From Candidatus Syntropharchaeum sp. (lineage in GTDB: Archaea > Halobacteriota > Syntropharchaeia > Alkanophagales > Methanospirareceae), in contig JADHYP010000025.1 in assembly GCA_016782355.1 (NCBI GenBank), positions 1 to 12,112 of the forward strand: a DNA stretch of 12,112 nt, given 5' to 3'. Shown here in pieces: positions 6,845-11,934 of the stretch. Both the position numbers and the translations under genes were made by a program. The notes under the pieces are model-generated. The model ran no database searches, was not told where the DNA came from, and saw only the letters and a list, made by a program, of their open reading frames with translations. The stretch's first letter is position 1; the number at the start of each line of letters is the position of its first letter.

Positions 6845-7090
6845 ATGGCTGATGAAGAGCCAGGAGGGAAAGAGAAGAATATTATAGAGCTTATAGCTTC
6901 TGTTCAAAGAGCCGGGAATGAAAGGGGAAAGCGAATTTATTTTGACAGTAAGAGCATGGAGGAGATAAAGAAGAAATGCGGCGAAGACTTCTTCTTGCTC
7001 ACCGAAAGGACTTTACTTGCTTTTATTGACCCCTCTGAGGAGAAGATCACGCTCAGCCCTCTCAAGGGCGTCTATAAGAAGTACCTTTAA
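6845..7090 (+). CDS. Small protein, paralog of the N-terminal half of the 174-aa protein
   Basis: Protein of 81 aa, unrecognised. It matches the N-terminal domain of the 174-aa protein: ERGKRIYFDSKSMEEIKK (27-44) against KRGVSIYFGSKEIELLKE, then TLLAFIDPSEEKITLSPLK against FLIEVRSNKLYLVPFS, and a VY/LY near the end. It therefore supplies alone the half that the 87-aa protein lacks. The ATG at 6845 follows an AAAGGAGAAGAG site with good spacing. Its last 78 nt overlap, antisense, the end of the 58-aa gene at 7013-7189. The two genes converge, so their mRNAs would be complementary over that stretch. A fragment of its 3' end recurs at 8701-8790. Confidence 0.72.
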   Translation: MADEEPGGKEKNIIELIASVQRAGNERGKRIYFDSKSMEEIKKKCGEDFFLLTERTLLAFIDPSEEKITLSPLKGVYKKYL

Positions 7091-7189
7091 TTTCTCCGCC
7101 TGCTCCTTCGTCAGCTCCACGTCTACCCTACCAAACGTGATGATGATGTTGCTACCCACCATTACCTGCACATCTATTTCCATCTCCAT
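7013..7189 (-). CDS. 58-aa conserved small protein, copy 1
   Basis: Short gene starting at ATG 7189 with an AAGGTGAT site, 12 bp after the GvpD-like ATPase stop, so probably in the same operon. The product has a beta-rich start (MEMEIDVQVMVGSNIIITFG) and a charged helix (VELTKEQAEKLKVLLIDALE). The main evidence that it is real is copy 2 at 8713-8889: same length, 53 of 58 residues identical, and in the first 40 codons about six silent changes against two amino-acid changes. That pattern is expected of a selected protein on this strand. The last 26 codons (stop included) lie antisense to the 81-aa gene. I recognise no family; a partner or regulator of the adjacent ATPase is a guess from position. 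Confidence 0.75.
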   Translation of the reverse strand: MEMEIDVQVMVGSNIIITFGRVDVELTKEQAEKLKVLLIDALERAERDLLLRGVNKSK

Positions 7190-7201
7190 CCTTTATCACC
7201 T

Positions 7202-8587
7202 TTACACAAAAGAAGTTAGCTTTATCCTGAGGGTATCATCAGTGACAACATTCTCCAGGCAATGTAGTTTGGTCTCAGGGCGATCGCAATAAAGGATAAC
7301 ACTCTTATGAAGTACGGTCAACTTCAGGTATGTTGATGACATGTGAATAAGTTCCCTGCCCAATTGGAGCCCGGGCGTCATTCCAAATGCACCTACATTC
7401 CCCGCATCCCTCATATCTGTCATCAACCGGGATAAGAGTCCCACCATTTCACCAAGTTTGCCCCGTTCTTTCAACTGATATGGATACTCTAACATATCCA
7501 CTCCGATAATAACCATGACTGGTGGCTCCAAGCTGGAAACGAAATCTATGAATTTGGAGAAATCTGACTTCATCAAGTCTCCTTTCAATATTCTCACGTT
7601 CTCTCTCTCATCTTCCTTCTTCTCTGAACCTATCTCGAAGACCGTGAAAAACTTATTATAATCCTCTTCGCTTACAAAAGGCAGTATCCCCCTTCTCAAT
7701 CTCCTCTCATCCCAGCCGCAACAGGGAATACATACACAATTATTCCCTTGCTGTATGCTGTTTATAATCATGTGAGCGATAAGGGACTGGTAACCCAAAA
7801 TAGAGATGTTATCCCCGGCTTCTATAATATTAAAGCTTCCCTTTTTAAAGCCCCCACCCAGGATCTTATCCAGGTCAGAGATCCCTGTAGACAGGTGCGT
7901 TTCAGTATTTGGCACGAGTTCCGCTCTTCTTTGCTTCTCTATTCCCCTCCGCTCGAAAGGTTTGAAAGATTGAAATTCACCACCCTTTAACGTGAACGGG
8001 TATTTATGCTGACTTATCTCAATGCCCCGCAGCTTCTTTATCTCAATCTCTCTCGCCCTTCGATAATCTATTTCGTAATTCCTTAACACCACTATTCCAT
8101 CCACTAAATAATCCAGTGGAGTTACTTCCTTGCTTTCCGTCACGAGAATCAGGCTTATCCTGCTTTCCCTTACGAGCTCTGCTATCGCAGCCTGCAGCGA
8201 TACAACCCTCTTGCTGTCTTCAATTTGTGCGGTCATCGCATCCCAGCTGTCAACCACGATAGTTGCTGGCTTTTTTATCCCACGGAGTCTTGAATACAGG
8301 ACTTCTGGAAATGTCTGAAGTCCAAACTGTGCGTCTGCCGAGATATAAAGCTTTGTCGCATCTATTACGTTCAATGGCAGGATGCACTCATTAAGCCAGG
8401 GGAACTGCTTGTAGAGGGAGTTAGGGGATACCCTCGTTGAAATATAGAGCGCATCAGCGCCACCAAACTGTGCAATTGCAGAGAGCGCAAGTATCGTCTT
8501 CCCCGTTCCTGGCAAGCCTTTTATCAGCAGTGAAAATCCCTTTTCTGAGGACAATGCCTCATCCAGTTCAGGTAATACCTTTGTCAT
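7202..8587 (-). CDS. GvpD/KaiC-like tandem RecA-fold ATPase
   Basis: Protein of 461 aa with two RecA/KaiC-type domains. Domain 1 (about 1-200) has Walker A GLPGTGKT (24-31) and Walker B ATIVVD (108-113), so it should bind and hydrolyse ATP. Domain 2 begins at about 233 with the KaiC-typical STGISDLDKILGGGFKKG, but its P-loop position reads EAGDNISI (256-263) with no GKT, so it is probably a non-catalytic partner domain. The layout resembles archaeal KaiC-like proteins and GvpD, a gas-vesicle regulator with an N-terminal P-loop; no gas-vesicle structural gene is in the window. The ATG at 8587 has a GAGGG site. The promoter shares the motif found before the 174- and 87-aa genes, and 58-aa genes lie on both sides. 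A regulatory or signalling ATPase is most likely. Confidence 0.82.
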   Translation of the reverse strand: MTKVLPELDEALSSEKGFSLLIKGLPGTGKTILALSAIAQFGGADALYISTRVSPNSLYKQFPWLNECILPLNVIDATKLYISADAQFGLQTFPEVLYSRLRGIKKPATIVVDSWDAMTAQIEDSKRVVSLQAAIAELVRESRISLILVTESKEVTPLDYLVDGIVVLRNYEIDYRRAREIEIKKLRGIEISQHKYPFTLKGGEFQSFKPFERRGIEKQRRAELVPNTETHLSTGISDLDKILGGGFKKGSFNIIEAGDNISILGYQSLIAHMIINSIQQGNNCVCIPCCGWDERRLRRGILPFVSEEDYNKFFTVFEIGSEKKEDERENVRILKGDLMKSDFSKFIDFVSSLEPPVMVIIGVDMLEYPYQLKERGKLGEMVGLLSRLMTDMRDAGNVGAFGMTPGLQLGRELIHMSSTYLKLTVLHKSVILYCDRPETKLHCLENVVTDDTLRIKLTSFV

Positions 8588-8613
8588 TATTATCCCTCTT
8601 TTTTGCTTTTTAT

Positions 8614-8662
8614 GTAACTGGTGTCTTTTATGTACTATATATAACCAGTGTCTTATATATCT
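8614..8662 (-). promoter_or_regulatory. Promoter/operator C of the GvpD-like gene (shared motif)
   Basis: On the minus strand: a GATATATAAG TATA box (centre near 8656), ACACTGGT, TATATAGTA, then GACACCAGT (GACAC centre near 8622), the same order as at 5366-5410 and 6716-6757, with a TATA-to-GACAC spacing of 34 bp. ACTGGT (8617-8622) and ACCAGT (8644-8649) are inverted copies, which suits a dimeric regulator. The leader to the ATG would be about 40 nt. Confidence 0.6.
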
Positions 8663-8700
8663 TTCTGGTAACCGTAATATTTATTCAATCTCTTCCTTTT

Positions 8701-8790
8701 ACAGAAAAGACTTTACTTGCTTTTATTCACTTCTCTGAGGAGAGAATCACGCTCACTTCTCTCAAGTGCGTCTATAAGAAGTGCCTTTAA
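8701..8790 (+). pseudogene. Duplicated 3' fragment of the 81-aa gene
   Basis: The plus strand reads TEKTLLAFIHFSEERITLTS and on to the same stop as the 81-aa gene (TERTLLAFIDPSEEKITLSP...), but no start or upstream two-thirds is present. It was carried along with the duplication that made the second 58-aa gene, which overlaps it antisense. It is probably not expressed as a protein. Confidence 0.6.
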
Positions 8791-8889
8791 CTTCTCTGCC
8801 TGCTCCTTCGTCAGTTCTACGTCTACCCTGCCAAACGTGATGATGATGTTGCTGCCCACCATTACCTGCACATCTATTTCCAGCTCCAT
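8713..8889 (-). CDS. 58-aa conserved small protein, copy 2
   Basis: Second copy of the 58-aa gene, upstream of the GvpD-like ATPase; a 125-bp stretch with promoter C separates it from that gene. It differs from copy 1 at five residues (M3L, V36A, A45S, L49S, G53E), while several other codons differ silently. ATG 8889 has a GAGGT site 5 nt upstream, unrelated to the site used by copy 1, so both copies kept a working ribosome site with different upstream DNA. A TATA-like box lies at 8911-8920. Four of the five replacements fall in the C-terminal helix. Function unknown. Confidence 0.75.
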   Translation of the reverse strand: MELEIDVQVMVGSNIIITFGRVDVELTKEQAEKLKALLIDALERSERDSLLREVNKSK

Positions 8890-8910
8890 CGTGTACCTCG
8901 CCTACTCTTT

Positions 8911-8920
8911 TCTTTATATG
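8911..8920 (-). promoter_or_regulatory. TATA-like box for 58-aa copy 2
   Basis: Minus strand CATATAAAGA lies 22-31 nt before the ATG at 8889; a second candidate, CTTATACC, is just upstream. It lacks the GACAC/CACCTG motif of the neighbouring genes. Confidence 0.4.
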
Positions 8921-8973
8921 GTATAAGTCCTAACTTAATACTGTATCGGGACAACACCAATAAATAAAATTTG

Positions 8974-8989
8974 TTTTTATATATAAAAA
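8974..8989. repeat. Perfect 16-bp AT palindrome
   Basis: TTTTTATATATAAAAA is self-complementary and lies in the 238-bp region between the divergent 58-aa copy 2 and first membrane-protein gene. It could be a two-way TATA element or chance in AT-rich DNA. Confidence 0.4.
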
Positions 8990-9040
8990 TCCCAATGCCA
9001 AATTCGTAGTATGGGTATATTTCCAAAATGCCAGAATAAA

Positions 9041-9060
9041 AAACGAAATATATTTATATA
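9041..9060 (+). promoter_or_regulatory. Promoter of the membrane-protein genes
   Basis: A purine-rich AAACGAAA followed by TATTTATATA resembles an archaeal BRE-TATA pair. Transcription would start near 9083, leaving a leader of about 45 nt that contains GGTGAT upstream of the ATG at 9128. Confidence 0.5.
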
Positions 9061-9127
9061 CCCTTACTCCATTCAAAATTTATAAGGTAGGAGATAATAA
9101 ATAAGGGATAGGTGATTTAAGATAAAG

Positions 9128-10087
9128 ATGGGCACAAGAGAGTCCTTCGAAAAGGTAATAATGGATTGGCGAACTTTAGCAGTGATAGCGGTGGTGACGA
9201 TTTTATGGCGAACGTTCATAAGCCTTGACAAAGAGATAGCGCTCTGGGAAAGTGTCTGCTCAGGTGTTGTTCTTCTCATATTGGGCTGGTTTATCTTCGG
9301 TTATCTCTATCATCTGTCCAGGACAGAGACGAGCTGGTTAATTTCGAATAAGCTGGCTCAGGGAATTGCCATTAGCGTAAGCGCCTTAAACGTTTACGTT
9401 CTTGTTTACTATGCGATGAGATGGTTCCGATTAATGACTGAAACAGAAGTTTATGTGCCGCGGGATTTTCTTCTCAGGGATGCGAAATACGCAATGTTAG
9501 TGCTGGCGTATTGTGGCATAATATGGGCGACGGGGCATCTAAGAAAGATGCACGATAATTACATGTTGGTAACCGAGAAAATGCCGGAGATGCGTAAACC
9601 GGGGGCGCAAGAAGCATTATTCAAAATAATAACTGATGAACGGTCGGTGATAGTGATATTAGGCGTAGTATTTTTATGGCGGTCATTCGTAAGTTTCGAC
9701 AAACAAATAGTTCTTTGGGAATGTATGTGCTCCGGGATTGCTCTTTTCATAATGGGTTGGGTTCTCTTCGGTTACATAAGTTCACTGACAGTGAGAGCGG
9801 TCAGACCAAGCGTTGCAAAGATCTATCAGGGGTTTGCCTTTGCGCTATTCGCTGTAAACATGTATGCTCTCGTTTACTACGGAATGAGGTGGTATGGATT
9901 AATATACTTTGCAGGTGCAGAAGAAGCGTTAGTACCGCTGGATTTTATATTCCGGGATGTGAGATATTTTATGTTAGTGATATTTTATTGCACGGCAATA
10001 GTGCTATCGAAGTATTTAGAAAAAGCATCTGAGGAGTGCGAATACTTGATTAAGAAAGGAGAAAAGACGCCAGAGAAATCCCAATGA
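9128..10087 (+). CDS. Multi-pass membrane protein with internal duplication, paralog 1
   Basis: Integral membrane protein of 319 aa with about eight helices, family unrecognised. It is built from two copies of one unit, residues 11-148 and 167-308. Helices fall near 15-32, 41-62, 78-98 and 119-138, then 172-190, 199-220, 236-256 and 277-296. Both units keep LWR before helix 2, WE..CSG at its start, GW..FGY at its end, NVY/NMY with YYAMRW or YYGMRW in helix 3, and a PxDF..RD.(R/K)Y motif before helix 4, which carries YC. Conserved Arg, Glu and Asp next to membrane segments suggest an ion or substrate path or a ligand site, but this is inference. The last codons and stop lie inside a repeat (10076-10092), so the natural C-terminus may have been altered. 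Confidence 0.82.
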   Translation: MGTRESFEKVIMDWRTLAVIAVVTILWRTFISLDKEIALWESVCSGVVLLILGWFIFGYLYHLSRTETSWLISNKLAQGIAISVSALNVYVLVYYAMRWFRLMTETEVYVPRDFLLRDAKYAMLVLAYCGIIWATGHLRKMHDNYMLVTEKMPEMRKPGAQEALFKIITDERSVIVILGVVFLWRSFVSFDKQIVLWECMCSGIALFIMGWVLFGYISSLTVRAVRPSVAKIYQGFAFALFAVNMYALVYYGMRWYGLIYFAGAEEALVPLDFIFRDVRYFMLVIFYCTAIVLSKYLEKASEECEYLIKKGEKTPEKSQ

Positions 10088-10277
10088 CAAATACTACCAA
10101 ATCCCAAGTAAATCCCAATGACAAATCCCAAAAAGGAACCATAAGATTTCACAAGATGGACACAGAAGATAAAAATGAAGAAGTGAAAAAAATCTCGTGG
10201 AAATCTGGGTGTTCTTGCGGTTAAAAAGGGTGCAAGTTGGGTAGTATTGGGATTTGGGATTTGTTTGGTAGTATTGG
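10076..10277. repeat. AAATCCCAA repeat element without a gene
   Basis: An exact 17-bp direct repeat (AAATCCCAATGACAAAT) lies at 10076-10092 and 10110-10126. CCAAATCCCAA at 10097-10107 is inverted at 10247-10257, and AATACTACC at 10090-10098 is inverted to GGTAGTATT at 10240 and 10267. The unit therefore has inverted ends and fills the gap between the two membrane-protein genes. The roughly 110-bp centre has no supported gene. Its ends resemble those of the four-helix-bundle element at 11252-11536. Confidence 0.6.
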
Positions 10278-10305
10278 TATATATTGAGATTTGGAGTTTT
10301 CTAAG

Positions 10306-11253
10306 ATGAGCATGAGAAAATTCATATTCAAGGCGATAACCGATGAACGAGTGTTAATAGTAATAGCGGGTATAGCTTTCTTATGGCGAGTAGTCGTAAG
10401 CTCTGATGAAAAAATAACCTTCTGGGAAAGTGCATGCTCGGCTGTAACTCTTTTCATAATTGGCTGGGTCCTCTTCTGGTATATGTACTCAATGAGCGTG
10501 AAACCGACGGATTGGTCGGTATCGAATAGGATTTATTGCGGCATCTCCCTTTGCCTTATCGTCCTGAACGTTTATATTGCGATTTATTATGGAATGAGAT
10601 GGTCTGGATTACTGCGTGTAGAAGTTTCCGCGCCGCTGGATTTCATTTACAGAGACGTGCGATATGTGCTCTTCGTGATGTATTACTGCGTAGTAATTGG
10701 CTCGGCTCGGTATCTAAGAGGGATACACGAGGATTACAGACTGCTAATCAAAGAAATACCAAAGAAACGTGCAAATTGCATAAAAAAAGCCATATTCAAC
10801 GTGATGACGCATGAACGAACTTTAGCGGTGATAATAGCAGCAGCGATTTTATGGCGAGTAGCTATAAGCACTGACAACGTTATAACCTTCTGGGAAAGCA
10901 CGTGCTCCGGTATTTCGCTTATCATAATTGGCTGGTTCCTCTTCGGATACCTCTGTGCATTGTCCGTGAAGGTGAAACACAAGCCGGATTTGACAAAAGT
11001 CATCCAGCGTGTAGCCCTTGGTCTATGCGCGATAAACGTTTATGCCGTTTTTTACTATGGGATGAGGTGGTATGAGCTGATAGGCAGAGTCATGGGGGAG
11101 ATAACGGAAACGTACGTGTCGCAGCCGCTGGACATTGTCTTCAGGGACATAAGATATGTCATGTTAGTGATTTTTTATTGCGCCGCAATATTATTGGCAA
11201 AGCATTTGGAAAAGGCATACGAGGATTATACCGTGCCAGCCCGGAAAGGGTAA
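10306..11253 (+). CDS. Multi-pass membrane protein with internal duplication, paralog 2
   Basis: Tandem paralog of the preceding gene, 315 aa, same plan of two 4-helix units (about 9-147 and 165-307). The same marks recur: LWR at 26-28 and 182-184, WE..CS at 40-45 and 196-201, GW near 53 and 209, NVY with YYGMRW near 88-99 and 243-254, a PLD...RD.RY motif at 110-120 and 274-284, and YC in helix 4. The second unit is closer to the second unit of paralog 1 in its ending (LVIFYC..AI, then a short linker and YLEKA or HLEKA), so the internal duplication came before the gene duplication. The ATG at 10306 is chosen (GGAG 9 nt upstream); a TTG at 10291 is in frame. The stop codon lies at the edge of a second AAATCCTAA repeat. 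Confidence 0.82.
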   Translation: MSMRKFIFKAITDERVLIVIAGIAFLWRVVVSSDEKITFWESACSAVTLFIIGWVLFWYMYSMSVKPTDWSVSNRIYCGISLCLIVLNVYIAIYYGMRWSGLLRVEVSAPLDFIYRDVRYVLFVMYYCVVIGSARYLRGIHEDYRLLIKEIPKKRANCIKKAIFNVMTHERTLAVIIAAAILWRVAISTDNVITFWESTCSGISLIIIGWFLFGYLCALSVKVKHKPDLTKVIQRVALGLCAINVYAVFYYGMRWYELIGRVMGEITETYVSQPLDIVFRDIRYVMLVIFYCAAILLAKHLEKAYEDYTVPARKG

Positions 11254-11536
11254 ATCCTAAATCCTAATTTCTAAATCCTAATCAATACCAAAATTCAAAA
11301 TTATAATATCAAAACTTATTTCATTCGCTTCGATATAATTTGCGCCCACAGACCCAGAAGATCGGACAAGTTGTTTTATTACTTCAATATTAGGTATTGT
11401 TCTTGGAAGGTTTTTGACAAACTTTATTACCCCTTTTGCGAATTTTAAAGTTCGTTCTTCTAAATCATACTGTTTTGAATTTCTAATTTCGGTCATTTGA
11501 ATTTGTTTAGAGTTTCGGATTTAGTTTTTAGGATTT
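11252..11536. mobile_element. Repeat-bounded four-helix-bundle (S23-type) element, decayed
   Basis: AAATCCTAA occurs at 11252, 11259 and 11273, and its inverse TTAGGATTT at 11528-11536, bounding a 285-bp unit that contains the truncated four-helix-bundle gene. Such AT-rich repeats around this gene type are familiar from many genomes. No transposase is present, so how it moves is unknown. Confidence 0.5.
11278..11496 (-). pseudogene. Truncated four-helix-bundle protein (23S-IVS/S23 family)
   Basis: An open frame of 72 aa whose first 58 residues match the start of the four-helix-bundle family: YDLEERTLKFAKGVIKFVKNLPRT, then QLVRSSGSVGANYIEANE, the family's most typical motif. Full-length members are about 115-125 aa. 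After EANE the frame runs into ISFDIIILNFGID, which is translated from the AT-rich flanking repeat, so the second half is lost by deletion. The family occurs as ORFs inside 23S rRNA intervening sequences and as stand-alone repeat-linked genes; the related Avd protein helps diversity-generating retroelements, but no reverse transcriptase is seen here. It is probably non-functional. Confidence 0.75.
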
Positions 11537-11553
11537 CACACAGTTACGCCGCT

Positions 11554-11796
11554 TTATATGCCACCCATACCATAAAGCAGCGACAATATATACGCCATCA
11601 CGCAGAAAGCGAGGAAAGCAATCGCCAGGAAAAGACCGGCGTAAAAACCTACACTCTCCACGTCTATTCCGGGGCAATTCGCCTTTATTGTGTCCACAGC
11701 CCTCGATTCGTATGAATCCAAAGTCAGCATGAGCCTCATCGTGTCCGCGGGGCATTTAAAAAAACATTTCAGCGCAGCAATGAATTTACTTCCCAT
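11554..11796 (-). CDS. Small membrane-anchored protein of unknown function
   Basis: Protein of 80 aa, unrecognised. The first 48 residues are soluble with a CFFKC pair (Cys10, Cys14) and a basic/acidic stretch; residues about 50-75 are one hydrophobic segment (FYAGLFLAIAFLAFCVMAYI) ending close to the C-terminus, as in a tail-anchored protein. The ATG at 11796 has GGAG and AAAGG upstream. The frame is also open for 28 more codons upstream to a stop at 11881-11883 and would add a charged stretch, but it holds no ATG, GTG or TTG start. Plus-strand readings through here are less plausible. Confidence 0.55.
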   Translation of the reverse strand: MGSKFIAALKCFFKCPADTMRLMLTLDSYESRAVDTIKANCPGIDVESVGFYAGLFLAIAFLAFCVMAYILSLLYGMGGI

Positions 11797-11890
11797 TACC
11801 TTTCTACTCCTTCTTTTATTTCTTTTGGGGGCGCCATCTTCATCTCTTTTTATCTCGATAGTTATGATGTCTTCATATACTTAATTTACA

Positions 11891-11902
11891 CCTTATAAAT
11901 AT
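11891..11902 (-). promoter_or_regulatory. TATA box for the small membrane protein
   Basis: Minus strand ATATTTATAAGG is a good archaeal TATA box about 95-105 nt upstream of the ATG at 11796. Transcription would begin near 11872, leaving a leader of about 75 nt. It lies between this gene and the CBS-domain gene, so the two are probably separate units. Confidence 0.5.
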
Positions 11903-11934
11903 TTCGATATTTGACTTTATGTGTATTCTAAACG

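Noticed and set aside
7017..7292. Plus-strand frame across the 58-aa copy 1 and the ATPase end
   Set aside because: It is the antisense shadow of two supported minus-strand genes; the matching frame at 8717-8926 has the same origin.
7001..8889. CRISPR or attachment-site reading of the 190-bp direct repeats
   Set aside because: There are only two copies, 1.5 kb apart, and they contain a coding gene; no spacer pattern, cas gene or integrase is present.
4841..8889. Gas-vesicle cluster
   Set aside because: Only the GvpD-like ATPase points that way; none of the small proteins has the GvpA helix-strand-strand-helix pattern, and no other gvp gene was recognised.
9676..10032. Second plus-strand frame inside membrane paralog 1
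   Set aside because: It is an out-of-frame shadow with no membrane segments and no counterpart at the same place in paralog 2's repeats.
10156..10224. 22-codon frame ending in KSGCSCG between the membrane genes
   Set aside because: It is too short, has no ribosome site and no second copy, and lies inside the repeat element.
11278..11496. Diversity-generating retroelement accessory gene (avd)
   Set aside because: The fold family is shared, but there is no reverse transcriptase or template/variable repeat in the window and the gene is truncated.
11690..11884. Plus-strand hydrophobic frame opposite the small membrane protein
   Set aside because: The minus-strand frame has a ribosome site, a TATA box and a clean tail-anchor pattern; the plus frame has no promoter or ribosome site.
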